This document shows positions 18,019 through 27,310 of a stretch of 64,000 nucleotides of DNA, piece after piece. The notes under the pieces are model-generated. The model saw only the letters and a program-made list of their open reading frames with translations, did no database searches and had not been told where the DNA came from. Made by a program: the position numbers and the translations under genes. Source of the stretch: Devosia sp. YIM 151766 (lineage in GTDB: Bacteria; Pseudomonadota; Alphaproteobacteria; Rhizobiales; Devosiaceae); the NCBI RefSeq assembly GCF_030285925.1, contig NZ_CP127251.1, positions 744,001-808,000 of the forward strand, in the 5' to 3' direction. The first letter of the stretch is position 1. The number at the start of each line of letters is the position of its first letter.

Positions 18019-19172
18019 ATGCTGCGACCCTTTCTCAGCCGCTGCTCATGGCCGGCGGCGTTCTGCTCGGCTCCCTGAGTCGGGCCGGCCAATGGGCCTT
18101 TTCGCGCTATATGCGCGCCCCCATGGCCTCCACCGGGCTGCTGGCCATGGTGACGCTGACGGCGCTGGCCGGCAGCAATGCGCTCTATTTCCAGACCGCC
18201 GAGCACCCTTCGCCCTTCTTCGCGCCGGCCCGCGACAATGTCGCGGCGCTGCCGACCTCTATTGTCGACCGCCCCGCCAATGCGCTGCCGGAGATTGCCG
18301 CATCGTCGCCCGCCATCGTGCCGGCGGCCACCCCGCAGACGATTCCCGAGACCACAGGCAGCGTCGCTCCGAGCGTCCCGGTGCCGGAGGCGCCGGTCGG
18401 CAATGCGCAAATGTTCGCGGTGCAGAAAAAGCTGTTCGAGCTCAATCTGTTCAGCGGCACGATCGACGGCTATTACGGCCCCCAGACCGCCGAGGCGATC
18501 CGCGCCTTCGAACAGCGCAACGGCATGATTCCGACCGGCGGCATGGACCCGGCCGTGCTCGATGCCATCGTCAAATCCGATGCCAGCGGGCGCACGACCG
18601 CGCCGGTCGACGTTCAGCCTCAGGCCGCCGCGCCGGCGGCCGCGGCGCCAATTGCCCAGGCGGCGCCCGTGACGGTGGCAGTCACCGCTCCTCCACAGGA
18701 TCAGGTCGTGGCGCGACTTCCGACCTTGTCGCCGGCCGAACAGGTCTTTGACGAAGTGGCGCAGACGGCCGCCAATACCATCGATTCGATCATCGCCGCC
18801 GTGGATGGCGCGCGCACGCCGCCCCAGGCCATGGCCAATCCGCCCATTCCTTCTGCCAGCGTTGCGGCCACGGCCCAGCCTATGCCGCAGCCGGTTCGCG
18901 AGGTGATATCGCCGCCGGCGCAGCAGGTGGCGGCTTTGGCGAGCAGCGCTTCACCGGTCCGGATGCCCCCCGCCAACGACACCGAGCTGGTCATGCAGAT
19001 CCAGCGTGGCCTCGCCAGCCTTGGCTTTTTCCAGGCCCCGGTCGACGGCAAGCCGGGTCCTGAAACCGCAAGAGCCATCCGTGAGTTCGAGAATTTCCAC
19101 CGCTACCGGATGACTGGTCAGGTGCAGCCGGACCTGGTGGAGCTCCTGCTCAAGGCCGGCGCGACCATCTAG
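17988..19172 (+). CDS. Membrane-anchored peptidoglycan-binding protein
   Basis: A 394-residue protein with a basic cytoplasmic N-terminus, one transmembrane segment (about residues 46-65), a long Pro/Ala-rich linker and two PG_binding_1 domains: residues ~140-195 (FSGTIDGYYGPQTAEAIRAF) and ~325-392 (FQAPVDGKPGPETARAIREF). It probably bridges inner membrane and cell wall. It overlaps the kinase gene; an in-frame ATG at 18015 forms an exact ATGA overlap and is the alternative start. The linkage to a DivJ-like kinase hints at a role in cell-cycle or division-site control. Confidence 0.82.
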   Translation: MAKRNKKSAMNAATLSQPLLMAGGVLLGSLSRAGQWAFSRYMRAPMASTGLLAMVTLTALAGSNALYFQTAEHPSPFFAPARDNVAALPTSIVDRPANALPEIAASSPAIVPAATPQTIPETTGSVAPSVPVPEAPVGNAQMFAVQKKLFELNLFSGTIDGYYGPQTAEAIRAFEQRNGMIPTGGMDPAVLDAIVKSDASGRTTAPVDVQPQAAAPAAAAPIAQAAPVTVAVTAPPQDQVVARLPTLSPAEQVFDEVAQTAANTIDSIIAAVDGARTPPQAMANPPIPSASVAATAQPMPQPVREVISPPAQQVAALASSASPVRMPPANDTELVMQIQRGLASLGFFQAPVDGKPGPETARAIREFENFHRYRMTGQVQPDLVELLLKAGATI

Positions 19173-19513
19173 TGGCGCGGCTGCGCAGCGATCTGTGGTG
19201 CATGGCCTTTGTGCGGCGTCACAACGATCTGGGCCATATGTGCGTCGTTTCCCGGCGCGGCGATCCTATCGCCGGACAGATATTCATCGAGGTCGATCAC
19301 CTCGATGGCACGCATTCGCTCTATACTCCCGCGCCGGCGGTCAGCCGCGATGACGGCGCCGGACTGGTGTTCCAGCGCCGCTTCGACCGGGCCGAGCCAG
19401 CCAGAATCCGCGAGCGGATCGAGCGGGAAGCCGAGTTCGATCTCGACCTTTGGGTGCTGAGCATCGATATGCGCGGCGACGATCTCGGCATCGACCTGAT
19501 GCGGGAGCAATAG
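19172..19513 (+). CDS. DUF1491 family protein
   Basis: A 113-residue protein of the alphaproteobacterial DUF1491 family. LRSDLWCMAFVRRHN at the N-terminus, RRGDPIAGQIFI, and the late FDLDLWVLSID are the conserved blocks. Function is unknown. Its GTG start shares one base with the stop of the peptidoglycan-binding gene, so it is the third gene of the kinase operon. It is convergent with the DUF2336 gene. Confidence 0.82.
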   Translation: MARLRSDLWCMAFVRRHNDLGHMCVVSRRGDPIAGQIFIEVDHLDGTHSLYTPAPAVSRDDGAGLVFQRRFDRAEPARIRERIEREAEFDLDLWVLSIDMRGDDLGIDLMREQ

Positions 19514-19527
19514 AACTCCGGCGGCGA

Positions 19528-20670
19528 TCAGCTGGCGCGGCGGGCGCCGATGCGGGCCAGGGCCTCGATCGCCTGTTCCACCACCGGATTATGGGCCGGA
19601 GCCAGGCTGGGCGTGCGGCGGCTGGTCTCGGTGAAGGGCTGATATTGCGGCTTGCTGAGTTCGAGCAGGTTCACTTCACCGCGCCAGGCGCTCATCAGGT
19701 ATGCCATGGATTCGGCCGATACCGCGCCGAACAGCGTGGCGAAATCGGCCAGCGCTCTGGAGCGTTCCTTGTCGTGGCTCGTGGCGTGGATGAGAACCTT
19801 GAGCCCGTCATAGGCGGTGGAGCCGAAGGCCCGCAGGATGACGAAGAGCGATGCGCCGGTGACGTCATGGGCGATCTGGCCGCAACGGACCTCGTCGAGC
19901 CCGGTGATCTGGGCGAGCAGCCGGGTCACCTCGGGACGGCGATTCTCCGAGAACAGCTTCATCAGCGCCTTGGTCAGTTCGCCGCTGGCCACGGAAATCT
20001 GCTCGATGGTGCGGGCGATCGGCGCGACCGGGGTGGAGCGGCTGGCGAAGGCGTGGATGACCTTGATCCGGTGGTCGTCCGAGAGGTCGAAGAAAGCCGG
20101 GGCGAGCAGGGCGGCGTCGAAATCGTCGCGATGGCCCAGGGCTTCGGCCACCAGGTGATCCATCTGCGCCGAGCGGGCCAGGGCGCTGAGATAGGCGCCG
20201 CGCGGCGCGATATGGGCATTGGCGGCCAAGGCCCTGTAAACCTTGCGCGAATTCATCTGGAACAGCTTGGCCAGCACCACATTGCTCAGGCCGTTGCGGC
20301 CGGCCAGGGTGGCGCAGGCCGGCACGTCATAGCGGGCGATGATGTCGAGCATGGTCTGGTCGGATAGCTCGGCGGCGCTTTCGAGGAAAGCGATGAGGTC
20401 TTCGCCGATATTCTCGACCACCAGGTTTTCAAGCCGCGGGGAGAGCAGTTCGGCGCGGCCGAGGATCGCCGCACCCTTGGCGCGGGCCTGGGGACCGGCG
20501 GTGGGAAAGAGCCGGCCAGCAAGGGTTTCAAACTGTTCCATTTCGGGAATGGTCGGCTTGCCGCGCCGCGCATAGGCGTCGCAGGCCGCGATCAGGAGCG
20601 TGTTCGTGCGATCAACGCCGCCCGTCTCGATCAGAAGCTGAAAGGTCTCGTATGGCTGAAAACCAAGCAT
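19528..20670 (-). CDS. DUF2336 family protein
   Basis: A 380-residue, entirely helical soluble protein resembling DUF2336 proteins: repeated short helices (LEALARI-, FAEL- and RSAQMDHLVAEAL-like units) suggest a HEAT-like scaffold. Alphaproteobacterial DUF2336 proteins are poorly characterised. The ATG at 20670 is taken as the start; a TTG at 20733 would add 21 basic residues of unlikely composition. It is divergent from the small protein-lipoprotein pair, and the shared upstream region carries a good CtrA-like box. Confidence 0.75.
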   Translation of the reverse strand: MLGFQPYETFQLLIETGGVDRTNTLLIAACDAYARRGKPTIPEMEQFETLAGRLFPTAGPQARAKGAAILGRAELLSPRLENLVVENIGEDLIAFLESAAELSDQTMLDIIARYDVPACATLAGRNGLSNVVLAKLFQMNSRKVYRALAANAHIAPRGAYLSALARSAQMDHLVAEALGHRDDFDAALLAPAFFDLSDDHRIKVIHAFASRSTPVAPIARTIEQISVASGELTKALMKLFSENRRPEVTRLLAQITGLDEVRCGQIAHDVTGASLFVILRAFGSTAYDGLKVLIHATSHDKERSRALADFATLFGAVSAESMAYLMSAWRGEVNLLELSKPQYQPFTETSRRTPSLAPAHNPVVEQAIEALARIGARRAS

Positions 20671-20737
20671 GTTGCAGGAACCGTCGACTCGCTCTTTGCA
20701 CCGGAAGCGATGCCGGACCACTCTTGCCGTCAATTCG

Positions 20738-20753
20738 TTAGCAGACTGTTAAC
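20738..20753. promoter_or_regulatory. CtrA-like box in divergent promoter region
   Basis: TTAG at 20738-20741, seven bases, then TTAAC at 20749-20753: one mismatch from the full TTAA-N7-TTAAC consensus. It lies 68 bases upstream of the DUF2336 start and 112 bases before the small gene. Confidence 0.4.
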
Positions 20754-20864
20754 CTTGACGATCTCTTAATGGCAAACCAGCGCGCAGGATGTCGCGCCGG
20801 GCTGAAAACCACTACTCGCTGCCTTCACTAGGGACGGGGGAGCGGCTCTTGAATGGAGGCCGGC

Positions 20865-21035
20865 TTGGGAAAACTGCTTAGATTTGCCGCACGGGAGAAA
20901 TCCACCGACGATGGGACGACCAGAAGCGGCGACGCCCAGATATTGCTGTTCACCGGGGTGCGCTATGAGCGCGGTACGCCGCCGCCGACCAAAACCGACG
21001 CCGAAGCCAAAAGGCGCAAGCGCAAGCGTGTGTGA
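20865..21035 (+). CDS. Small conserved basic protein
   Basis: A 56-residue protein whose core (LLRFAAREKS, then AQILLFTGVRYER) I recognise as a recurring small hypothetical of Rhizobiales; it ends in a Lys/Arg-rich tail. The start is placed at the TTG at 20865 because GGAGG sits exactly five bases upstream; an ATG at 20853 would add four residues but contains that ribosome site. It overlaps the lipoprotein gene in another frame. Function unknown. Confidence 0.7.
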   Translation: MGKLLRFAAREKSTDDGTTRSGDAQILLFTGVRYERGTPPPTKTDAEAKRRKRKRV

Positions 21036-21852
21036 ACGCGCCGGGCCGCTGGCCCGTTTTTTCATGCTTGTCCTGCTGGCCGGCCTCGCCGCTGCCTGCG
21101 TCGCGCGACCGGTAGGCGATTTCGGCCGGGCGCAGCCCAGCGTCACCCATGACCAGATCATGCCCTATATCGGCGGCAAGATCGCCGCCAATCGCGGCGA
21201 GCCGGTTTCCAGCTTCAACCAGACCGACCAGGAGCGCGAGATGCATGACCGCACCTGGCGCTTCCTTGTCGCCGCGCATAGCCGCGACTGGATGTTCGAC
21301 AGCAGCGTCGAATTGCAGCGCACACGGATCGGCCCGGCCAAGGATTACCGCTATACGCCGGAGCGCTATTATCTCTGGCTGCGGACCACGCAATACCAGT
21401 CCTCGCCGACGCGCTATGCCACGGTTGGACGACATATCCTGGCCGATATCGACACCTTGCCCACCACGTTCCGCGCCATCTGCGCCGTCGAGGCAGTCGA
21501 CCGGCAAAGGCGGATCGCGCTGGCGGAACTGCCGGGCATCGAGGCGCCAATGGCCGCTAATGTAGAGGCGCGCCGGGTGGAGAACCGATGGCATGTCGAC
21601 TGGTTCGTGCGGGCGCTGACCTATCGTTACGAGAGCTATGCCTATGCGCTGGACCACCTGCTGGTGGAAACGCCGCATGAGCAATCCATGGCGGTGGACG
21701 AAACGCTGCGCCGCCTGCGGCCTTTCGTCGACCGCGCCAATCGCGGCGATTTCTGCGCCTCCGGCGCCGGCAGCGGCGGCGGCTCGGGCATCAATATACC
21801 ATCGCGCTTCCAGACCATGGTGCCGGACAATGAAGTGGTGGTGCAGAAATAG
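21028..21852 (+). CDS. Conserved lipoprotein of unknown function
   Basis: A protein of 274 residues with a lipoprotein signal: positively charged start, hydrophobic core MLVLLAGLAAA and the lipobox cysteine in LAAAC, so probably lipid-anchored after export. The mature part is hydrophilic with many Arg/Tyr/Trp residues and no catalytic motif I recognise. A GTG at 21028 is chosen because it gives a signal peptide of normal length; an ATG at 20965 would add 21 mostly basic residues. It overlaps the preceding small gene by 8 bases, suggesting coupling. Confidence 0.68.
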   Translation: MCERAGPLARFFMLVLLAGLAAACVARPVGDFGRAQPSVTHDQIMPYIGGKIAANRGEPVSSFNQTDQEREMHDRTWRFLVAAHSRDWMFDSSVELQRTRIGPAKDYRYTPERYYLWLRTTQYQSSPTRYATVGRHILADIDTLPTTFRAICAVEAVDRQRRIALAELPGIEAPMAANVEARRVENRWHVDWFVRALTYRYESYAYALDHLLVETPHEQSMAVDETLRRLRPFVDRANRGDFCASGAGSGGGSGINIPSRFQTMVPDNEVVVQK

Positions 21853-21870
21853 CGCCGAAAGGCCGTTGCC

Positions 21871-22440
21871 CTAAAACGGGACGAGGTTCCGCAGCCTCGA
21901 CGCCGCCTTGGGGGCGAAGCCGGCCAGCATGGCGGCGTCGTGCCAGGCGGCGGCGTGGACTTCTTCCAGTTGCGGGACCAGCGCCGGGGCCGGATCGGCG
22001 AGGAAGAGATATTGCAGGTCGTGATGGATATGGGCCGGCTCGTGGCGGGCGGGCTTGCCGGGCACGTCATGGCTGTCGATGACGAAGGGCAGGTCGCCGC
22101 CCTGGTGCCAGGGATGCAGGGTGAGGCCGGAAATGCCGGTTTCCTCGATGGCCTCGCGCATGGCGGAGCGGTGGAAATGGCTGGCCGGCTCGTAATGGCC
22201 GCCCGGCTGCAGCCAGCGGCCGATTGTGACGTGATCGATCAGCAGTGTCCGGCGGTGATCGGGCGACAGGATGATGGCGCTGGTGGTGACATGGCCGGGA
22301 AAAGTGCTGCGCCGGTCGAGCCGGTGCCCCTGCGCCATCTGCCAGCGCAGCAGGGCGAGATGTTCCGCAGGCGCGGCGATTTCAGCGCGGTAGCGGGCGA
22401 CGAGATCGGCAAGGGCAATGTCGAAGGCTTCGGGAGACAT
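21871..22440 (-). CDS. Nudix hydrolase-like protein
   Basis: A 189-residue Nudix-fold protein. The helix REAIEETGISGL of the Nudix box is intact, with the RE..EE.G residues that bind metal. However, the first box glutamate (GX5E) appears to be Ser in GGHYEPAS. The protein could hydrolyse nucleoside diphosphate derivatives, but the substrate is unknown. The ATG at 22440 is preferred over 22461. It is convergent with the lipoprotein gene and lies downstream of the DUF1254-like gene on the same strand. Confidence 0.82.
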   Translation of the reverse strand: MSPEAFDIALADLVARYRAEIAAPAEHLALLRWQMAQGHRLDRRSTFPGHVTTSAIILSPDHRRTLLIDHVTIGRWLQPGGHYEPASHFHRSAMREAIEETGISGLTLHPWHQGGDLPFVIDSHDVPGKPARHEPAHIHHDLQYLFLADPAPALVPQLEEVHAAAWHDAAMLAGFAPKAASRLRNLVPF

Positions 22441-22467
22441 ATCAGATCGCCGATGAATCATGGGATA

Positions 22468-23013
22468 TTATGAGCGCTGGCCGCAGGTGATGCGGGACAA
22501 TTCCTGCTCGAAGCGGGGCCGCATGACGTCATGAGGCGGGGACAGGCGGACGAGGATGAAGAGGTCGTCGCTCGCCGCTTCGACCACGAGCAGACCTTCC
22601 TTGATGTCGATCTGCTGCTGGGCGAGCAGACGGGTCTGATCGGAATTGAAAATGCCCAATTCGACATTCTGGCCGATGCCGTCGCGATTGGTGGTGGAAT
22701 AGGTGACGATACCGGCATCGTCGTAGATGGCCACCGACCAGAAGGCATCGGGCAATATTCCGCTGAGATAGGCCGGGCCTTGCGCTAGATCGATACGGCA
22801 GAGGCCATAGCTCAGTTCGGGATCGAGATGCAGCGGATTGGGCGCGCCGGGCTGCACCGGGGGCAGGACCAGCAGGCGGTTTTCCGCATCGAGCGCCATG
22901 ATGCGTGTCCATGTCGTCTCCTCGGCCAGCAGCGGCAGGGTGAGGATGGTGACGATATGGATGACGCCGCCCAGCAACAATCCGCCGATCAGCCAGAGCA
23001 GGGTGCGGATCAT
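22468..23013 (-). CDS. DUF1254-like membrane-anchored protein
   Basis: A 181-residue protein with one N-terminal hydrophobic anchor (LLWLIGGLLLGGVIHIV) followed by a periplasmic domain resembling DUF1254 (the FWSVAIYDDAGIVTYS region). Function is unknown. The ATG forms an ATGA overlap with the stop of the upstream DUF1214-like gene and has GGGAGG about 9 bases before it. The pair is usually found together in rhizobia. Confidence 0.72.
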   Translation of the reverse strand: MIRTLLWLIGGLLLGGVIHIVTILTLPLLAEETTWTRIMALDAENRLLVLPPVQPGAPNPLHLDPELSYGLCRIDLAQGPAYLSGILPDAFWSVAIYDDAGIVTYSTTNRDGIGQNVELGIFNSDQTRLLAQQQIDIKEGLLVVEAASDDLFILVRLSPPHDVMRPRFEQELSRITCGQRS

Positions 23014-23585
23014 CGGCAATCCTCCCTGACGATGGCGGGCATGATGGTATCGGCGGAGCTGAAGCCGGACATGGCCGTGGTGTCGAAAAGGGTGAGCACG
23101 AGGCTGAAAGGTCCGGTGCCGGCCAGTTCCAGCCAATTGCCCGGCCGAAGGCGGGTGCCGACATGGATGCGCAGCGCGCCATTGGCTTCGCGGGCGATTT
23201 CACTGGAGCGCAGGGCGGCATCGGCGCCGGGCGCGGCGAGATTGATCCAGTCGGCATCGATCGCCGCCAGTGTCCAGAAGCTGGATACGGGAACTCGGCC
23301 ATCGAGACGATAGGAGCAGGAAAGATCCAGCGCTTCGCCGCTGCTGTCGCTATTGGCGATGAATTGCAGGCCCTCGCTGCGGCCGAGCTGCAAGGCGGCC
23401 TCGCGGGCGATATGGCCGCGCGTATAGGGATTGGGCGCGGGCGCGCCGATATCCGGCCAGGCGGTCCATGGCCCCAATTGCACGGCGCCGAACAGCCGTC
23501 CATCGGTCAGCGCGTAATAGCTGAGCCCGAAGCCGACCGCGAGGGCGACGAGGATCGACATGAGCAGGCGCAGCACAAAACGCAC
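23010..23585 (-). CDS. DUF1214-like membrane-anchored protein
   Basis: A 191-residue protein with an N-terminal hydrophobic helix (LLMSILVALAVGFGLSYYAL) and a DUF1214-like beta-rich domain (NPYTRGHIAREAALQLG, then FWTLAAIDADW). It is translationally coupled to the DUF1254-like gene. These paired proteins are exported or membrane-attached and uncharacterised. The upstream neighbour is a class A penicillin-binding protein on the same strand. Confidence 0.75.
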   Translation of the reverse strand: MRFVLRLLMSILVALAVGFGLSYYALTDGRLFGAVQLGPWTAWPDIGAPAPNPYTRGHIAREAALQLGRSEGLQFIANSDSSGEALDLSCSYRLDGRVPVSSFWTLAAIDADWINLAAPGADAALRSSEIAREANGALRIHVGTRLRPGNWLELAGTGPFSLVLTLFDTTAMSGFSSADTIMPAIVREDCR

Positions 23586-23649
23586 GGGATCAGCTTCTCT
23601 GCCTTGGAAATAGGGATGGCCGGACCGGCTGCATCGTCAGGGCCATGGA

Positions 23650-25818
23650 CTATAGCCCCGTTGCCGCGCCGGCGGGCGGCGCCGTGCTTGCGGTTTCGCC
23701 GGGGCCGCTATTATTGGCGAGGACGGTTTCGAAGCGGGTGGCGAGGTCGAGCAGCTTGCGGGCGGCGGCGGGCTTGAGGCTGGGCGGGCGCTCGGCGGCC
23801 AGTTCGTCCAGCGCGTCGAGATCGGCATCGGCGATGATGGGGGCAGGGGGGACGAAGTCGATGCCGAAAACCGGTTTCACCTCGATATTGGTATGGGCAT
23901 AGGCCATGAATTTCTGCCAGGCGACGGTGGGCAAGAGGCCGCCGGTCAGGGTGTTGGTGGGGCGGTAATCGTCATTGCCGAGCCAGACGGCGGCGACGTA
24001 ATTGCCGGTGAAGCCGGCGAACCAGGCATCGCGATAGGAAGTGGTGGTGCCGGTCTTGCCCAGGGTCGGCACGCCCTCGACCTGGGCGCGGGTGCCGGTG
24101 CCGCTGGTGACCACGGCGCGCATCATCTGGTTCATATAGGCCACGGTCTGCTCGGAAAGGACGCGCGGCTTGACCTCATCGGCATCGTGTTCCCAGATCA
24201 GTTGATCGGTGAGCGTGGTCATGCGGGTCAGGCCATAGGCCGGGGTCTTGAGGCCATGATTGGCAAAGACCGCATAGGACGAGGTCATGTCGAGCACCGA
24301 TACCGAGGCGACGCCCAGCGCCAGCGACCGGGTGACCGGATATTCGGCGCGCAGGCCCATGCGATAGCTCAGCTCGGCAATGGAATCGCGACCGGTCTTG
24401 ATCGACAAAGTCACCGGTACGGTGTTGATCGAGGAAGCGAAGGCACTGAGCAGCGTGGTCTGGCCGCGATAGGAGCGGCCATAATTCTGCGGGCACCAAT
24501 CGCCGATACAGACCGGGCGGTCGGAAATGGTGTCGCTGGGCTTGAGCCCCAATTGCTCGAAGGCCTCGGCATAGACGAAGGGCTTGTAGGCCGAGCCGGG
24601 CTGGCGGCTGGAGACGATGGTGCGGTTGAACTGGCTCTTGGCGTAATCGGTGCCGCCGACCATGGCGCGGATGGCGCCCTCGGTATCGGTGACCACCATG
24701 GCGCCCTGATCGACGCGATATTGCACGCCCTGCTCGCGGATGACCGAATTGATCGCTTCCTCGGCATAGGCCTGCAACGTGGTGTCGATCGTGGTGCGGA
24801 CGATGAAATTATTGCCCGGCGCATCGGTCTCGTCGATCAGCCGCTTGGCTTCCTCGAAGGCGTAATCGAGGAAGTAATTGGGGGAATTGAGGTCGGCGGT
24901 GCGGTCGACCGGCGCCGCCGGATGGCGGCGGGCGGCGGTGACCTGGCCTTCGGTGAGAAAGCCGCTGGCGACCAGATTGGTCAGCACCAGATTGGCCCGG
25001 CCGCGCGCCGCGGCCAGGTCGACATGCGGGGCATAGCGCGTCGGCGCCTTGAACATGCCGGCCAGCATGACCGCTTCGGCCAGGTTGATGTCCTGCACGC
25101 GCTTGCCAAAATAGAAATCGGCGGCGGCGGTGACCCCGAAATTGCCGCCGCCCATATAGGCGCGGTCGAAATAGAGCTTGAGGATCTGGTCCTTGGAATA
25201 ATGCCATTCCAGCCAGACGGCCAGGAACGCCTCGACGATCTTGCGCTCCAGCGTGCGCTCGGCGGTGAGGAACATGTTCTTGGCGAGCTGCTGAGTGAGC
25301 GAGGAACCGCCCTGGGTGCTGGCATCGCCCTGGGCATTGCTGGCCAGGGCGCGCAGCGTGCCCACGACGTCGATGCCGAAATGCTCGTAGAAGCGCCGGT
25401 CCTCGGTGGCGAGCGTCGCCTTGATGAGATAATCGGGCATCTGGTCCAGCGCCACGCTGTCGTCGGAGCGGATGCCGCGCCGGCCGATCTCGTTGCCGAA
25501 ACGGTCGAGGAAGATGACCGAATAATCCTCGGCCTTGTTGAAGGCGCCGCGATCGATGATGTCGAAGGCCGGCAGCGCCAGCGCCGTCATCAGCACGCAG
25601 CCGATGGCGCCGAAAGTGAAGGCGTCGGAGAGAATTTCGACGAAGAAGCGCTTGATGCCGCTGACATGGAAGCGGCTCATGAAATCCTGGTAGCGCGTAT
25701 AGAACCGGCCTAAAGCCTGCCAGAATTCATAGAGCGAGGAATCCAGCCAGGCATCGGCCGCCAGCATGGAGCCGGCCGGTTTGCGCTTCTTTTCCTTGGT
25801 GTAAAACGGATCCTGCAC
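23650..25818 (-). CDS. Class A penicillin-binding protein 1A/1B-like
   Basis: A 722-residue bifunctional peptidoglycan synthase. After a cytoplasmic region and one transmembrane helix (~62-88) comes the GT51 glycosyltransferase domain (catalytic Glu in [11 protein letters not shown], then [12 protein letters not shown]). The transpeptidase domain has all three penicillin-binding motifs: SAYK (in [10 protein letters not shown]), SSINT and GKTGTT. The GTG at 25818 is chosen because GGGGAT lies about 6 bases upstream. Longer in-frame starts at 25941/25938 would leave only about 10 bases to the divergent YcgN gene. Confidence 0.92.
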   Translation of the reverse strand: MQDPFYTKEKKRKPAGSMLAADAWLDSSLYEFWQALGRFYTRYQDFMSRFHVSGIKRFFVEILSDAFTFGAIGCVLMTALALPAFDIIDRGAFNKAEDYSVIFLDRFGNEIGRRGIRSDDSVALDQMPDYLIKATLATEDRRFYEHFGIDVVGTLRALASNAQGDASTQGGSSLTQQLAKNMFLTAERTLERKIVEAFLAVWLEWHYSKDQILKLYFDRAYMGGGNFGVTAAADFYFGKRVQDINLAEAVMLAGMFKAPTRYAPHVDLAAARGRANLVLTNLVASGFLTEGQVTAARRHPAAPVDRTADLNSPNYFLDYAFEEAKRLIDETDAPGNNFIVRTTIDTTLQAYAEEAINSVIREQGVQYRVDQGAMVVTDTEGAIRAMVGGTDYAKSQFNRTIVSSRQPGSAYKPFVYAEAFEQLGLKPSDTISDRPVCIGDWCPQNYGRSYRGQTTLLSAFASSINTVPVTLSIKTGRDSIAELSYRMGLRAEYPVTRSLALGVASVSVLDMTSSYAVFANHGLKTPAYGLTRMTTLTDQLIWEHDADEVKPRVLSEQTVAYMNQMMRAVVTSGTGTRAQVEGVPTLGKTGTTTSYRDAWFAGFTGNYVAAVWLGNDDYRPTNTLTGGLLPTVAWQKFMAYAHTNIEVKPVFGIDFVPPAPIIADADLDALDELAAERPPSLKPAAARKLLDLATRFETVLANNSGPGETASTAPPAGAATGL

Positions 25819-25949
25819 ACCGATCCCCGAAGCCAATGCCGCACTTTTGTCGCCAATGTCTGGCCAATGCAACACAATCGCTGGAATATGATTGCCTTTG
25901 CCGCCCGGCAAGCGCAAACCGGCACTATCATGAACCATCAAGGGTAAAC

Positions 25950-26405
25950 ATGGCCTTCTGGGAAGACAAAACGCTTGAGGAAATGTCGGCCGCCGAGTGG
26001 GAAGCGCTCTGCGACGGCTGCGGGCGCTGCTGTCTCATCAAGCTGGAAGACGAGGATACCGGCACGCTGATCACCTCGGATGTGCGCTGCCAATTGCTCG
26101 ATGGCGATACCTGCGCCTGCACGGATTATCCCAACCGGCAGAAAAAAGTGCCCGATTGCATCAAGCTGACGCCGCAGAAAGTACGCGAAATCCCCTGGAT
26201 TCCGACAACCTGCGCCTATCGGCGGCTGGCCGAGGGCAAGGGACTGGCCTGGTGGCATCCGCTGATTTCCGGCGATCCGCAGACCGTGGTGGATGTCGGC
26301 GTTTCGGTGAAGGGACGCACATTCCTGGAAACCGAAATCGACCCGGAAGACTGGGAAAAACACGCCGTGGACTGGCCCGAATGGGAACCCCCGGAACAAC
26401 TCTGA
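25950..26405 (+). CDS. YcgN/UPF0260 cysteine-cluster protein
   Basis: A 151-residue YcgN family protein. The N-terminal cluster CDGCGRCC (Cys21, 24, 27, 28) and later cysteines in CQLL, CAC, PDC and CAY could bind a metal or Fe-S cluster. [12 protein letters not shown] is another family block. Function is unknown. An AAGGG ribosome site precedes the ATG. It is divergent from the penicillin-binding protein gene. Confidence 0.9.
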   Translation: MAFWEDKTLEEMSAAEWEALCDGCGRCCLIKLEDEDTGTLITSDVRCQLLDGDTCACTDYPNRQKKVPDCIKLTPQKVREIPWIPTTCAYRRLAEGKGLAWWHPLISGDPQTVVDVGVSVKGRTFLETEIDPEDWEKHAVDWPEWEPPEQL

Positions 26406-26417
26406 GCGTGGTATTAC

Positions 26418-26435
26418 TTACCTCCTGTTAACCAT
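26418..26435. promoter_or_regulatory. Possible CtrA half-site
   Basis: TTAACCAT at 26428-26435 is a strong CtrA half-site, with CTTA seven bases before it. It lies 48 bases upstream of the degenerate GGDEF gene. Confidence 0.3.
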
Positions 26436-26482
26436 TCTGTGGCCAGATCGCCGGCAGTGGAATACGGCCCAGGACAGGCTTG

Positions 26483-27112
26483 ATGAACAGGGTGACCATG
26501 AGCGGCAATGATGGCTTCTGGGCCCGGGTGCGCGCCGTACTCGGCCGCAATCCGGCCATGCCCGCCTATGGACAGGCCGCCATCGGCAATGCGGACAAGA
26601 AATCGCGGCCAGCCCAACGCATCGACGAGCAATTGCGCCGTGGCTGGGCCGAGGCCGGGCAGCGCCAGGTCTCGCTCTGCGTGCTGGCCATGGAAATGGA
26701 CCGCTATGCCGAATATTTCTCGGCCTATGGCCGCGATGCGACCGAAGCCAGCCTCGACCGGCTCCAGGCGATCATCGCCCCGCTGCTGCCGCGCGAGACC
26801 GTCCATTGCCTGCGCAATGGCCGCGCCGGCTTCGTCCTGGTGCTGCCCGACATGCCGGTGCTGATGGCGCGCGAACTGGCCAGCCGCATCGCCACCGCCA
26901 TCCGCCAGGAAGGCCTGCCCAACAAGGAAAGCCATACCGGGCAGGTGACGCTGAGCATGGGCCTGGCGGTGACCAACCCGCATGGCGGCTTCGACCGTTC
27001 GGTGCTGAACAATGCCAATCAGGCGGTGAAACGCGCCCAGCGCCGCGGCCTCGCCCGGCTCGAAGTGGTCGACCTGCGCGGCAAGCCGGAAAAGCGCAGC
27101 AAGGCAGCTTAG
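26483..27112 (+). CDS. Degenerate GGDEF-domain protein
   Basis: A 209-residue soluble protein whose residues ~60-195 follow the GGDEF fold (LAMEMDRYAEYFS start, then the strands and VTLSMGLAV). The catalytic GG(D/E)EF loop has become NGRAGF, so diguanylate cyclase activity is very unlikely. It may instead act as a sensor or scaffold. The C-terminus is basic. An AGGACAGG sits before the start; a TTG at 26480 is directly adjacent. It is the last gene before the gene transfer agent cluster and is followed by a hairpin. Confidence 0.72.
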   Translation: MNRVTMSGNDGFWARVRAVLGRNPAMPAYGQAAIGNADKKSRPAQRIDEQLRRGWAEAGQRQVSLCVLAMEMDRYAEYFSAYGRDATEASLDRLQAIIAPLLPRETVHCLRNGRAGFVLVLPDMPVLMARELASRIATAIRQEGLPNKESHTGQVTLSMGLAVTNPHGGFDRSVLNNANQAVKRAQRRGLARLEVVDLRGKPEKRSKAA

Positions 27113-27169
27113 GCGCGCCGCCGCCAAACGCTCGTGCCATTCGAGCGCAGCTCTATGACCTTCGCCTCT

Positions 27170-27194
27170 AAAATCGCTCCACTGGAGCGATTTT
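27170..27194. terminator. Bidirectional terminator-like hairpin
   Basis: An 11-bp perfect stem (AAAATCGCTCC with GGAGCGATTTT) and a 3-base loop. The A and T ends make it work on either strand. It separates the GGDEF-like gene from the GTA cluster. Confidence 0.7.
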
Positions 27195-27310
27195 GCCTTT
27201 GGCCGGAACGAAGTTATCCCCGCGTCACGCGGCTCGGCTATAGTTCAGGCATGGTCGACAAATTGGGTCACCCGGCGCCCCGCCGGTGGCCCCGCGATTG
27301 AGTCAACGAC

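Noticed and set aside
25819..25941. Longer N-terminus for the penicillin-binding protein.
   Set aside because: It would begin about 10 bases from the divergent YcgN gene with no ribosome site, whereas the GTG at 25818 has GGGGAT at good spacing.
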